NCBI GenBank assembly: GCA_020284085.1
Contig: JACEVL010000803.1
Span: 1,121,988 to 1,185,987 of the forward strand
Direction: 5' to 3'
Origin: Aporrectodea caliginosa
Lineage: Eukaryota; Annelida; Clitellata; Crassiclitellata; Lumbricidae
Length of the DNA: 64,000 nt
In this document: positions 50,763 through 54,079 of the stretch, in pieces
How the letters are laid out: each line of letters starts with the position of its first letter
Numbering within the stretch: the first letter of the stretch is position 1
Notes under the pieces: model-generated
The model's input: only the letters and a program-made list of their open reading frames with translations
Databases searched by the model: none
What the model was told of the DNA's origin: nothing
Made by a program: the position numbers and the translations under genes

Positions 50763-53492
50763 ATATATATGTATATATATGTATGTATATATATATGCAC
50801 ATATGTGTATGTATACATATACATATGCAACCAAGGTCCCACAATGTATATATATGTATGTATATATATATGTATATATATATGTATGTATGTAATATGT
50901 ATATATATATGTATGGATATATATATGTATGTATACATACTGTCATCATATATATGCAGACTGAATAAACATATATATATATATGTATACTATATACATA
51001 ATGGTTGACTAACATATATATATATTGTATACATATATATACATACTGCAATTTATGATACATACATACATATACATATATATATTTCATGCATATATAT
51101 ACATATATATATATACATACATTTATATATACATAACATTGTACATACATCTTATATATACATACATATCATGAAGCCTTACCATGTGACCAATACAACT
51201 GCATAGGAAAGCGCGCTTTAAAGCGCGCTGGCCAGTCAAAGGGTTAAGTAAAGGACTTATCGACTCAAGGTCCCACACTGTGACCATCGCAGGGAGGGTC
51301 AAACCCGGGCTCTCCATGTTACATGGTGAGCACTCTAACTTGCAACTGGCCACCATGTCCCACAAATTGTTACATTACTTCACAATTAAAGAACAATATT
51401 CACAATTCGTGAAAGTTACCTGCAGAATGACCTTGTCTGCACGACCGAGCCGACATCTTGAGCCAGTGAGAAGGACTCGCCAAACAGGTTTCCAGTGCGT
51501 AACGAGGTAGAGAAGGCCAAGAGTAAGAACAACAAAGATCCAAAAGACAACCTCCTTCCATCGAGCTCTTCTATACCCAATGCACAACTGAAATCCAGTG
51601 ACATCAGAAATTTATATAGCACTACCAAGAAACACATCATCAGAAACAGCTCACTAGGTCACATTACTGCAGTTCTAAGTTCCTAATCTTTTCAATGCCC
51701 TGCACCTCTGAGAAATGTTTGACCAATGTTTGCAACCCTTACAAATGTATTATCGCATTTTTAGATGTATACATGAAATTGTTACTACTGAAAATTTTGT
51801 TTACAAGCCCTGGGCTAGCCTTACAAGGCTTACAAGCTTACAATGTTACATGGAAATAAACTTCTAATCTTAAGGTCTTACCCATACTTATCCTATAACA
51901 GCTCAACAATTTATAATGTATTATCATTGCATTCTTATAATTCTTATTTTCCCACTTTGTCGCACCCCTGAAATGACATGAAGCACCCCTAGGTGTGCGT
52001 GCACCCCAGTTTGGGAAAACCTGCATTACAGAAATAACTATACACTTGCTACAAAACACTTAATTACAACAAGAATTATAATAAAACACAATATATATAC
52101 ACTGGTTGAGCTACAGAATGATCCTAACATTAGTTGAGCTTTAGAAATAAACCACACATTTAATTAAAACAGGAATTCTAATAAAACACAATCAGGGACA
52201 ATGATCGTAAATTAGTTCGGCTATAAATTAAACTCGTTATAATGTGACCATGCCATGAGGGGTTTCTTGATGAGGCACTTAAAGAAGGCAACATATCAAG
52301 TTCAGGCTGATATATGACATACTGTGTGAAGTTTCATTCAGTTCAACCTTCCAACTGTCACCTTTTTTTATTCACATCCATTTGATTGACATTAAAATAC
52401 TTCAACAACCATAATAGAGCAATCTTCTTATTGTATATTTATAGTTTTTAATGCAAATTCCCCAAAGAAATACACATGTATTCGAGTTGTAAAATATAAG
52501 CAGTGTTGGTCAGTAATTGAAATACATGTAATTGAATTACGTAATTGAATTACAAGTTCCGTAATTGTAATTGTAATTGAATTACATTTTGAGTCCAGTA
52601 ATTGTAATTGTATTTCAATTACTCATTACAAAATTGCATGTAATTTGTAATTGAATGAAGTGTAAATTACAAATTACTTTCATAATGTCAGCAAAGATGC
52701 TAGCCTGCTGGGTTGACCCGGGCAACCCGTTTAATTGAATAAACTGCTCTGCATTATGATTGCATGGCAACATCATTGTCAACATTATTCTATCCTTACA
52801 CCCCTGTTACAATCTTACAGCACACTTTGATAGACCCAAGGCAAGGGCTGACCATCATTATCAGACTATCCATGCAGCCATGCACTCATTCTTAGCTAGC
52901 TTACTGCGGCTGCCTAGTGCCTACAGATAACAGAGCTTCCATCTTCAGCTCCAGTTGAGCGTCTCTTTAGCACTGCTAGACAAATTGACTCACTCACCCA
53001 AGCACAATCAACTAACTTGTGTAACATACTATCATTTTGAAAAATTTCTACTCCTAAAAATCAAGTAAACTCTAACTTGTTTTAATGGATCATAATTGTA
53101 AATTGTATTTTGGATACTTGACAAACTTACAATACAATTGAATGTATAGCTTACAATTTACGACCATTGGATATTTTAGTTTAAAAATTGAGTAAATATA
53201 AAATTATTGAAAAAATTCTAAATCATTTGCCAATTTTAAAATGAATGATTGAAAAGTAATTGGTAATTAAATTACATTCAAAATGTAATTGTAATTCAAT
53301 TACTTTCACAATCACGTAATTGTAATTGAATTACATTTACAAGCATGTAATTGCAATTATAACTGAATTACATTTGCATTGTAATTGATACAACACTGAA
53401 TGTAAGCTCACCATTTCATCCTCTGTTCCCTTGCAGAGCGTGACCATTTCATTGTCACGATCAGATGTTCTTCTACGCGTACTGTTGTCCAT
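13384..53492 (-). CDS. ATP13A: P5B-type ATPase, ATP13A family, 30 coding exons
   Basis: Thirty exons splice to 3570 nt, encoding 1189 residues, typical for P5B ATPases. In animals these are endolysosomal pumps; ATP13A2 and ATP13A3 export or take up polyamines. Order of features: a cytosolic N-tail; a hydrophobic segment at about 40-58 (the P5-specific N-terminal membrane element); M1-M2 at about 203-243; A domain with TGES at 314-317; M3 at about 395-420; M4 with PPALP at 440-444 (the P5B marker; P5A has a different motif); phosphorylation site DKTGTLT with Asp483; nucleotide-binding KGAPE at 632-636; MVTGDN at 726-731; hinge GDGAND at 860-865; and M5-M10 to about 1135. All intron phases agree and no frameshift or internal stop is needed. 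I cannot say which vertebrate paralogue is closest; ATP13A3/4/5 versus A2 needs a tree. Confidence 0.95.
13925..14180 (-). mobile_element. L2-like LINE 3' fragment
   Basis: Starts ATTTATAAAGCACTTCTC, AGAAGCGCTCCCAG and continues into diverged ORF2 C-terminal sequence without an open frame. In intron 29. Confidence 0.5.
14292..14375 (-). CDS. ATP13A: ATP13A-like exon 29 (M10)
   Basis: Residues 1108-1135 ([20 protein letters not shown]). Donor GTAAGT. Confidence 0.92.
14400..15225. other. Intron 28, nothing recognised
   Basis: AT-rich sequence with no clear element apart from a short TA-rich stretch near 15040. Confidence 0.5.
15229..15317 (-). CDS. ATP13A: ATP13A-like exon 28 (M9)
   Basis: Residues 1078-1107 ([20 protein letters not shown]). 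Acceptor after TGTTTCAG, donor GTATTA. Confidence 0.93.
15822..16178 (-). repeat. SINE-E copy (best preserved)
   Basis: On the minus strand: AGGGCTGCATTGTAGTCTAG then TGGTTACTGG (A box) and GTAGGGTTCAAATCCCTGCC (B box GGTTCAAATCC), followed by a body ending near TCTTCATATAATAATAA. About 350 bp. Confidence 0.8.
16263..16414 (-). CDS. ATP13A: ATP13A-like exon 27 (M8)
   Basis: Residues 1027-1078: [18 protein letters not shown] loop, then [19 protein letters not shown] and PPYRK. The acceptor CATTGAAAG lies about 40 bp from a SINE-C copy inserted in the intron. Confidence 0.92.
16452..16730 (-). repeat. SINE-C copy
   Basis: On the minus strand: head TTTAGGGTAATGATAACACT, AGAGCAGAAGATCAGCAC, B-box-like GGGATCGCTTCCC, and a 3' end CTGCGGTGTGTCAGTTTGAA followed by an AT-rich tail. 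Matches 38852-39110 and the split copy at 42446/46217. Confidence 0.8.
16885..17083 (-). CDS. ATP13A: ATP13A-like exon 26 (M7)
   Basis: Residues 961-1027: [21 protein letters not shown]7 ([16 protein letters not shown]), SQQPWYM, then a loop ending SVWT. The donor GTGTTT at 16884 gives the phase needed by exon 27; an earlier GTAGCC (16925) would not. Confidence 0.9.
17376..17556. repeat. (ATGT)n microsatellite
   Basis: About 180 bp of ATGT with ATGC variants at the low-coordinate edge of a LINE fragment (17557-17860). Confidence 0.95.
17557..17860 (-). mobile_element. LINE 3' fragment
   Basis: TATAGTGCATTTGAAGTACC and AAGTGCGTTTTAAGACAG on the + strand resemble antisense LINE 3' sequence like the ones at 22800 and 27280. 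Diverged, no open frame. Confidence 0.45.
18093..18165 (-). CDS. ATP13A: ATP13A-like exon 25 (M6)
   Basis: Residues 937-961 ([24 protein letters not shown]). Donor GTAAGT. Confidence 0.95.
18290..18605 (+). repeat. Dispersed retroelement 3' end with CTTA tail
   Basis: About 300 bp including CACTCGCCTCTTTGGGGCTG and GGTTAATAAAGAATAAATTT, and a TTACTTACTTACT tail. The same sequence is inverted at 28640-28905. Element class not settled. Confidence 0.65.
19090..19186 (-). CDS. ATP13A: ATP13A-like exon 24 (M5)
   Basis: Residues 904-936 ([20 protein letters not shown], then [12 protein letters not shown]). Acceptor after CACTTGCAG. Confidence 0.95.
19268..19500 (-). repeat. SINE-D copy
   Basis: Contains ATTATGCATTTATTAAGTGC, GATGCGCTGAGCAACTGTG and AGGACTTGCTCAAGGTCCC; the antisense of a tRNA-like head lies at the high-coordinate end. 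Copies also at 47205 and 50311. Confidence 0.7.
19660..19787 (-). repeat. SINE-A copy (5' part)
   Basis: Minus strand: ACAGTGGTGTAGCGGTATG (A box) and CGCAGGTTCGAATCTACC (B box), then CTGCATAGCGACCCTGG. Ends 25 bp from the exon 23 donor. Confidence 0.75.
19812..19964 (-). CDS. ATP13A: ATP13A-like exon 23 (GDGAND)
   Basis: Residues 853-904: [44 protein letters not shown]. The Mg-binding hinge of all P-type ATPases. Donor GTAACA. Confidence 0.97.
20685..20925 (-). repeat. SINE-E copy
   Basis: CCATGGGTATGAAGTGTTAG, CAGTCCTCTCCCTCGCCG and antisense B box TTTGAACTCTGG. It ends 24 bp from the exon 22 donor. Confidence 0.7.
20949..21028 (-). CDS. ATP13A: ATP13A-like exon 22
   Basis: Residues 827-853 ([20 protein letters not shown]). 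The conserved FARMTPDQK block. Donor GTAAGT. Confidence 0.96.
21431..21541 (-). CDS. ATP13A: ATP13A-like exon 21
   Basis: Residues 790-826 ([20 protein letters not shown]). Acceptor after GTCTTTCTAG, donor GTGAAC. Confidence 0.94.
21717..21777. repeat. Direct repeat, left copy
   Basis: Contains a 52-bp segment (TCCAAGATAACC ... AATACTTAT) repeated without change at 22027-22087. Part of it (ACCTACTTAGAGGTGCTCC) resembles the antisense L2-type tail. Confidence 0.85.
21833..22026 (+). repeat. SINE-A copy between two direct repeats
   Basis: Head GGGGCGCGGTGTGTGCATG with a deleted A-box region, B box GGTTCGGATCC, tail GGGGCGCTATAACAAGTG then ATACAATACAATAC. Confidence 0.8.
22027..22087. repeat. 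Direct repeat, right copy
   Basis: Identical over 52 bp to 21717-21777; begins immediately after the SINE-A tail. Confidence 0.85.
22133..22198. repeat. (GT)n microsatellite
   Basis: About 33 GT units, followed to 22415 by an imperfect ATGT tract. Confidence 0.95.
22215..22415. repeat. ATGT-type microsatellite
   Basis: Imperfect ATGT/AAGT repeats in the intron after exon 20. Confidence 0.85.
22529..22710 (-). CDS. ATP13A: ATP13A-like exon 20
   Basis: Residues 729-789: [17 protein letters not shown], then a variable acidic loop ([18 protein letters not shown]). Donor GTTAGT. Confidence 0.95.
22800..23265. mobile_element. Two LINE 3' remnants
   Basis: 22800-22960 resembles an antisense LINE tail (ACACTATATAGTGCTCC). 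23080-23265 is a sense tail (CTCCTCAGCCTTCCTCTTCC ... GGTGCTATATAAAAGTCCC then AATTACAATTACA). No open frames. Confidence 0.45.
23446..23570 (-). CDS. ATP13A: ATP13A-like exon 19
   Basis: Residues 687-729: [26 protein letters not shown]-domain; TGD is split by the intron. Confidence 0.97.
23590..24445. other. Intron 18, little recognised
   Basis: AT-rich. A CAATCAATCAATTTTCG tail remnant lies at 23595-23615; otherwise no identifiable element. Confidence 0.4.
24454..24574 (-). CDS. ATP13A: ATP13A-like exon 18
   Basis: Residues 647-687 ([27 protein letters not shown]). Donor GTCAGG. Confidence 0.95.
24715..24759 (-). repeat. Copy of exon 17 3' end and splice donor in intron 17
   Basis: About 45 bp nearly identical to 24988-25030: 20 bp of exon 17 (ending CCACAAACAC on the minus strand), the donor GTGAGTTC, and the following A-rich intron bases TTTTTTTATAAAAC. 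It lies about 250 bp downstream of the real donor, in the same orientation. Confidence 0.9.
25010..25175 (-). CDS. ATP13A: ATP13A-like exon 17 (KGAPE)
   Basis: Residues 592-647: [19 protein letters not shown] and [13 protein letters not shown]. Nucleotide-binding domain. Donor GTGAGT. The exon end and donor are also present as a copy at 24715-24759. Confidence 0.96.
25373..25403. repeat. 12-bp tandem repeat at the RTE target
   Basis: Nearly three copies of ATAGGCACACCT. The RTE element inserted at its edge and duplicated one unit. Confidence 0.8.
25404..26147 (+). mobile_element. RTE-type LINE, 5'-truncated, with TSD
   Basis: The frame at 25430-26014 encodes the region after the YADD box ([63 protein letters not shown]). 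It then continues one frame over ([20 protein letters not shown]) to a stop at 26126. The frameshift is at a run of six A (25997-26002). The sequence AGGCACACCTA occurs just before (25393-25403) and just after (26148-26158), a likely target duplication. The type is common in animal genomes as RTE-like endonuclease/RT. Confidence 0.85.
26360..26462. repeat. Short tandem repeat AATAAAGAGGTTACCATTT
   Basis: About four imperfect copies of a 22-30-bp unit (TACCATTTGCAATAAAGAGG) in intron 16. Confidence 0.8.
26719..26829 (-). CDS. ATP13A: ATP13A-like exon 16
   Basis: Residues 555-591 ([25 protein letters not shown]). N-domain segment. Donor GTAAGA. Confidence 0.94.
26855..27265. repeat. ATGT-type microsatellite tract
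   Basis: About 400 bp of imperfect ATGT, AAGT and GTAC motifs in intron 15, beginning about 25 bp from the exon 16 acceptor. It opens long false frames on both strands. Confidence 0.9.
27266..27640 (-). mobile_element. LINE tail fragments
   Basis: 27280-27330 (TTGTATAGCGCCC) and 27475-27600 (CAATCAATCAATCA then TCTCTACTCAGAAGCGCTTG) are antisense L2-like 3' ends. Confidence 0.5.
27660..27880 (+). repeat. Dispersed repeat, copy 1
   Basis: About 200 bp (CCAGGAAGGGATTTATCAC ... TGTCCCATTGTGCGTTTGC, AAAGACCATACT) repeated at 41146-41340. Probably a LINE 3' end. SINE-A follows directly. Confidence 0.75.
27881..28086 (+). repeat. SINE-A copy
   Basis: Starts inside the A box (TGGTGTAGGGATATG), B box GGTTCAAATCC, tail GGGGCGCCTCTGAG and AAGGGGCGCTATAACAAG. 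Confidence 0.85.
28222..28431 (-). CDS. ATP13A: ATP13A-like exon 15 (TGTLTE)
   Basis: Residues 485-554: [40 protein letters not shown]. Highly conserved family blocks. Donor GTGAGA. Confidence 0.97.
28640..28905 (-). repeat. Inverted copy of the 18290-18605 repeat
   Basis: TAAGTAAGTAAG tail, TATTCTTTATTAACCAATTG, then CAGCCCCAAAGAGGCAAGTG, matching the antisense of 18290-18605. Confidence 0.7.
29334..29522 (-). CDS. ATP13A: ATP13A-like exon 14 (M4, PPALP)
   Basis: Residues 422-484. M4 with [11 protein letters not shown], then [20 protein letters not shown]. Asp483 is the phosphorylated residue; the intron splits DK|TGTLT. Confidence 0.97.
29853..30010 (-). CDS. ATP13A: ATP13A-like exon 13 (M3)
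   Basis: Residues 369-421 ([17 protein letters not shown]) then M3 ([19 protein letters not shown]). Donor GTCAGT. Confidence 0.96.
30175..30262 (+). mobile_element. L2-like LINE 3' tail
   Basis: GGGAGCACCTCTGAGTAGG, CTTGAAGGGGCGCTATATC then TTGATTGATTGAT. Only the last 90 bp are present. Confidence 0.65.
30520..30735 (+). repeat. SINE-B copy
   Basis: CCAATTGGTTAGAGAGGTC (A-box region), GAGGGTTCAAGCCTCC (B box) and tail CTTTGGAAGGAGGGCAGTATC, then (ATT)n. Confidence 0.75.
30822..30878. repeat. (TA)n microsatellite
   Basis: About 55 bp of TA repeats in intron 12. Confidence 0.9.
31045..31206 (-). CDS. ATP13A: ATP13A-like exon 12
   Basis: Residues 315-369, starting [11 protein letters not shown] (completing TGES) and including [18 protein letters not shown]. 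Donor GTGAGG. Confidence 0.96.
31375..31798 (-). repeat. About 60-bp minisatellite seeded by exon 11 end and donor
   Basis: Seven diverged copies of a roughly 60-bp unit lie on the intron side of the exon 11 donor, and the last unit is the exon end itself. On the minus strand most units read GATGAAGGAATGCTAACAG|GTAATAC, i.e. coding sequence for DEGMLTG plus a donor-like GTAATA, followed by CACTTTCTACTTATGCAAAA. One unit (31720-31770) has an internal deletion. Several units keep an open frame, giving spurious [11 protein letters not shown] repeats. Confidence 0.93.
31783..31914 (-). CDS. ATP13A: ATP13A-like exon 11 (A domain; end duplicated in intron)
   Basis: Residues 271-315: [34 protein letters not shown]. 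The TGES motif is split after the first base of the Gly codon. The donor is GTAATA. The exon 3' end plus donor is repeated as a roughly 60-bp tandem array in the intron. Confidence 0.95.
31920..32700. other. Intron 10, mostly unassigned
   Basis: AT-rich. A 38-bp tandem duplication (ACATAGCATTAGTAGCTAA...GTGACACTAA) lies at 32563-32635. No recognised element otherwise. Confidence 0.45.
32707..32776 (-). CDS. ATP13A: ATP13A-like exon 10
   Basis: Residues 248-271 ([20 protein letters not shown]). Start of the actuator domain. Confidence 0.94.
33274..35502 (-). pseudogene. L2-like LINE ORF2, reverse transcriptase part
   Basis: An uninterrupted 742-codon frame covering the endonuclease-RT linker, all RT blocks including YADD, and the C-terminus. 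It continues upstream across a TGA into the endonuclease. Long and unbroken, so the insertion is young. It is a retrotransposon gene, not a host gene. Confidence 0.92.
35545..36272 (-). pseudogene. L2-like LINE ORF2, endonuclease part (frameshifted)
   Basis: AP-endonuclease domain in two overlapping frames (36272-35931 and 36042-35545). The frame must change at the six-G run at 35996-36001. Motifs: [32 protein letters not shown]. Confidence 0.85.
36385..36590. other. Intron 9 edge near exon 9
   Basis: No recognised feature; the 5' boundary of the LINE lies somewhere here and no clear target duplication was found by eye. Confidence 0.4.
36594..36728 (-). CDS. ATP13A: ATP13A-like exon 9 (M1-M2)
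   Basis: Residues 203-247. [17 protein letters not shown] is M1 and [17 protein letters not shown] is M2, joined by a short acidic loop, then ELYETRK. The intron after it holds the large L2-like LINE. Confidence 0.96.
37130..37240 (-). repeat. SINE/LINE tail remnant
   Basis: AATTGTAATTGTAAAATATGAC and TTTATATACCACTGTCGG resemble antisense retroelement tails. Confidence 0.35.
37449..37508. mobile_element. 60-bp TTAA-flanked mini-MITE, copy 1
   Basis: Flanked by TTAA at 37445-37448 and 37509-37512; ends CACTTTAA...TTAAAGTG. It shares the core GTGACTGGGAAACCAATGCA with copy 2 at 54375. TTAA targets suggest a piggyBac-like mobiliser. Confidence 0.75.
37560..37629 (-). CDS. ATP13A: ATP13A-like exon 8
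   Basis: Residues 179-202 ([23 protein letters not shown]). Contains the family FGPN(S/V)I motif. The donor GTTTGG is weak but the phase is right. Confidence 0.9.
37780..38330 (-). mobile_element. L2-like LINE, ORF2 C-terminus and tail
   Basis: The minus-strand frame 37826-38071 encodes [36 protein letters not shown] and ends FGWAGTASE. This matches the C-terminus of the LINE at 33274. The tail ATTCATTCCGAGAATATATA lies at 37785. Upstream sequence to 38330 is degraded RT. Confidence 0.85.
38610..38725 (+). mobile_element. L2-like LINE 3' tail
   Basis: GCTGGGCTGGGAGTGCCTCT, AAGGTGCTATATAAATGC, then GGAATGAATGAACGA. Confidence 0.7.
38852..39110 (-). repeat. SINE-C copy
   Basis: Matches 16452-16730 throughout (CAAACTGACACACCGCAGTA ... 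GATCTTCTGCTCTTTGCACC). Confidence 0.8.
39310..39405 (+). repeat. SINE-F copy
   Basis: Ends GAAGTTTTCGATTACGATTA directly at the exon 7 donor region. Confidence 0.55.
39411..39488 (-). CDS. ATP13A: ATP13A-like exon 7
   Basis: Residues 153-179 ([19 protein letters not shown]). The segment before the conserved YGPN/FGPN. Donor GTAAGT. Confidence 0.92.
39505..39728. repeat. Minisatellite in intron 6
   Basis: About four copies of a roughly 60-bp unit (GCTAACTTACTGTAATTGC, TAGTCTGTTAGTTAAAATCA) starting about 17 bp from the exon 7 acceptor. Unlike the donor arrays, it does not include exon sequence. Confidence 0.85.
39825..40075. repeat. Mixed SINE/LINE fragments
   Basis: 39825-39910 resembles the 28640 repeat tail (TATTCTTTATTTTACCAGTTG). 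39935-40010 resembles a SINE-B/A body (ACTCACAATTGCTCAGTG). Confidence 0.45.
40411..40791. repeat. GATGATGAC compound microsatellite
   Basis: About 380 bp of GAT/GAC/AAT triplets with no stop in two + frames and one - frame, coding only Asp/Asn, Met/Thr or Ile/Val. In intron 6. Confidence 0.95.
40924..41003 (-). CDS. ATP13A: ATP13A-like exon 6 with GC donor
   Basis: Residues 127-153 ([19 protein letters not shown]), the conserved FxHKHxRFVW block. The donor is CAG|GCAAGT, a GC-AG intron with otherwise perfect consensus, as expected of this minor class. Confidence 0.92.
41146..41340 (+). repeat. Dispersed repeat, copy 2
   Basis: Matches 27660-27880 and ends in CTTACTTACTTACTTAC. Confidence 0.75.
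41345..41660. repeat. ATGT-type microsatellite tract
   Basis: About 310 bp of imperfect ATGT/GTGT in intron 5, open on both strands by chance. Confidence 0.9.
42115..42142 (-). CDS. ATP13A: ATP13A-like exon 5 (28-nt microexon)
   Basis: 28 nt, completing residue 117 and encoding 118-126 (LEGMAEYAY). Acceptor after GTGCTTACAG, donor GTGAGA. It is exactly the length needed to link the phase 2 end of exon 4 to the phase 0 start of exon 6. It is the least certain exon, though 4 and 6 are out of phase without it. Confidence 0.65.
42446..42679 (+). repeat. SINE-C copy, left part
   Basis: Head GGGGTTAGGGTAATGGTTAC, GCAAAGAGCAGAAGATCGGC, B-box-like GGGATCGCTTCCC, up to CACACTATAAATTGTAAT, where the LINE interrupts it. 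Confidence 0.85.
42721..43857 (+). pseudogene. LINE endonuclease frame
   Basis: 378 codons with a complete AP-endonuclease domain, then a shift to stop caused by one missing A in a poly-A run. Retrotransposon sequence. Confidence 0.9.
44084..45745 (+). pseudogene. LINE reverse transcriptase frame
   Basis: 553 codons with all RT blocks and FADD, ending [20 protein letters not shown] and stop. Coding continues upstream in other frames to the endonuclease, so this start is not a real ORF start. Confidence 0.9.
46211..46290 (+). repeat. SINE-C copy, right part
   Basis: Resumes TAATCATAGTGCGGTGTGTC and AGTTTGAAATAATTAACG with an (ATT)n tail. Duplicated TAAT at the junctions is the likely LINE target duplication. 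Confidence 0.85.
47068..47211. repeat. (AAT)n/(ATT)n inverted microsatellite
   Basis: AAT repeats for about 80 bp followed by ATT repeats for about 60 bp, able to fold back. The ATT part is the tail of SINE-D. Confidence 0.9.
47205..47385 (-). repeat. SINE-D copy
   Basis: AGCACCTTTATTAACCACCA, GATGGCGCTGAGCAACTGTG, and antisense head AACCCACACCCTCCATGTTAC. Confidence 0.7.
47965..48080. repeat. CAGA-rich microsatellite
   Basis: GATAGA then CAGACAGA/GAGACAGA repeats for about 115 bp; 47700-47810 is a pyrimidine-rich CTCC tract. Confidence 0.9.
48230..48268 (-). CDS. ATP13A: ATP13A-like exon 4 (small)
   Basis: 39 nt, residues 104-117 ([13 protein letters not shown]). Chosen because the phase fits both neighbours and the splice sites are good (TTTCAG and GTTAAT). 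Poorly conserved region, so moderately sure. Confidence 0.7.
48430..48775 (+). mobile_element. LINE 3' end with ORF2 C-terminus
   Basis: The + strand reads a degraded C-terminus ([20 protein letters not shown]) followed by AGGAGCGCCTCTGAATAG, AAGTGGCGCTATATAAATTG. L2-like tail. Confidence 0.7.
48804..49035 (+). repeat. SINE-A copy (reference, best preserved)
   Basis: GTGGGGCGCGGTGGTGTAGG head. A box TGGTGTAGGGG (48815-48825) fits the tRNA consensus TRGYNNARNGG and B box GGTTCGAATCC (48858-48868) fits GGTTCGANTCC exactly, 32 bp apart. Then TAGGGACCCTGGGCAAGTCC body and tail AGCGCCTCTGAGTAG, GGTGCTATAACAAGTGC. A pol III-transcribed, tRNA-derived SINE with an L2-type 3' end. Confidence 0.92.
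49243..49304 (-). CDS. ATP13A: ATP13A-like exon 3
   Basis: Residues 84-104, phase 2 out ([20 protein letters not shown]). Acceptor after GGTGTGCAG, donor GTGAGT. A poorly conserved cytosolic stretch in this family. Confidence 0.85.
49440..49720 (+). mobile_element. LINE ORF2 C-terminus fragment
   Basis: The + strand encodes [20 protein letters not shown] and then a degraded end; ends with CAAATACAATACAATAC. The [10 protein letters not shown] block is typical of L2/CR1 ORF2 C-termini. Confidence 0.7.
49745..50190 (+). repeat. Dispersed repeat G, copy
   Basis: GCACGGTCCGTAGTATACG, GGGGACCTTAAATGGCATGG, GTGAAGGATATCACC and GCCACATGGTCAC match the flanks of the hAT insertion at 42160/46589. The open frame across it (49752-50186) has no recognisable domain. 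Confidence 0.65.
50311..51369 (-). repeat. SINE-D copy split by a piggyBac-like MITE
   Basis: 50311-50385 (ATTATGATGCATTTATTAAG ... GATGGCTATGAACAAT) and 51244-51369 (AAAGGACTTATCGACTCAAG ... GTTACATGGTGAGCACTC) are the two halves. Antisense B box GGGTCAAACCCGGG. Removing the insert and one TTAA restores the order seen in SINE-D at 19268. Confidence 0.85.
50386..51243. mobile_element. piggyBac-like MITE with huge microsatellite interior
   Basis: Ends CCCTTTGACTTGCC...GGCCAGTCAAAGGG flanked by TTAA at 50382-50385 and 51244-51247, the diagnostic target of piggyBac elements. A palindromic AAAGCGCGCTTTAAAGCGCG subterminal block lies at the right end. The 750-bp interior is TATG/TATATG repeats that switch to CATA near 50935, so the whole element is close to an inverted repeat. 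No coding capacity. Confidence 0.9.
51420..51587 (-). CDS. ATP13A: ATP13A-like exon 2
   Basis: Residues 28-83. [10 protein letters not shown] is followed by a hydrophobic run ([17 protein letters not shown]) and the family pattern [11 protein letters not shown] and GRADKVILQ. It is the N-terminal membrane element that distinguishes P5 pumps. Confidence 0.95.
51955..52025 (-). mobile_element. hAT terminal remnant
   Basis: The minus strand reads CAGGTTTTCCCAAACTGGGG, TGCGACAAAGTGG further in, the usual end of hAT elements with CAGxGGTTCCCAAACTGG-type termini. The other end was not found. Confidence 0.55.
52501..53398 (+). mobile_element. hAT element with transposase remnant, beside exon 1
   Basis: Ends CAGTGTTGGTCAGTAATTGA...TCAATTACAATGC-type with CAACACTG. 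Flanks AATATAAG (52493-52500) and AATGTAAG (53399-53406) match at 7 of 8. Subterminal arms are rich in GTAATTGAATTAC palindromes. The middle keeps the hAT dimerisation motif [14 protein letters not shown] at 52942-52983 (+ frame), ending at a stop 20 codons later. An internally deleted copy of an autonomous hAT. It lies 13 nt inside intron 1. Confidence 0.88.
53412..53492 (-). CDS. ATP13A: ATP13A-like exon 1 (start codon)
   Basis: Residues 1-27, phase 0 out. The ATG at 53490-53492 sits in GCCATGG, a strong Kozak context. Polar, basic N-tail ([13 protein letters not shown]). The donor is GTGAGC. A hAT element begins 13 nt inside the intron. Confidence 0.85.
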
Positions 53493-53639
53493 GGCAGAAA
53501 AAGTTAACATTTCCGTATCCTCTTGAGCTGGGTAACGTTATTTTGCTTCTGTAACAGTAACAGAGACTAACCACTGTAATCAATGTCAATCTTAACCTAC
53601 TATACATAATATACATCTAATTGAATTTACTATACATAT

Positions 53640-53874
53640 TGTATTGTATTGTATTTGAACACTTGTTATAGCGCCCCTACCAGATTTCCCATTCAGAGGC
53701 GCTCCCGACTACTGCCGCGAGTGTTTACGCTGAATCGGAGTTTCACGCGCATGAGCAATTGCGTTATATAGTGAAGGACTTGCCCAGGGTCCCTGGCGGC
53801 GACTTTGAGGTGGATTCGAACCGCAACCCTCCAGCTGCAAGGCACCGAACATACCCCTAAACCACCGCGCCCCA
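53640..53874 (-). repeat. SINE-A copy upstream of the ATPase start
   Basis: Complete copy on the minus strand: head TGGGGCGCGGTGGTTTAGGG, B box GGTTCGAATCC, body GGGACCCTGGGCAAG, tail GGGCGCTATAACAAGTGTTC and (AATAC)n. About 150 bp upstream of the start codon; it may lie in the 5' UTR or promoter. Confidence 0.9.
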
Positions 53875-53924
53875 GTTGTATTGTGATGTGTTGTATATTT
53901 AATGCAGACTTGTGTTGTATTGTA

Positions 53925-54062
53925 CTCCACGTTTATAATGCGACCGAGCCACCCGCAGTAAAGATCCGAGAAATTAATCTCTGATAAACCGACCCGACCA
54001 GGAAGCGAACCCGGGGCGCCGGCGTGACGAGCAGGCTACCAACCCACTCGGCCACTCAGGAT
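53925..54062 (-). repeat. tRNA-like SINE head (Leu/Ser-like)
   Basis: Minus strand GAGTGGCCGAGTGGGTTGG (A box TGGCCGAGTGG) and CCCGGGTTCGCTTCCTGG (B box). No complete cloverleaf with acceptor stem was found, so a SINE or tRNA relic. Confidence 0.55.
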
Positions 54063-54079
54063 CCTTGAGCTTGAATGTG

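Noticed and set aside
50400..51150. Tyr/Ile/His-rich frames up to 194 codons
   Set aside because: TATG/CATA microsatellite inside the piggyBac-like MITE.
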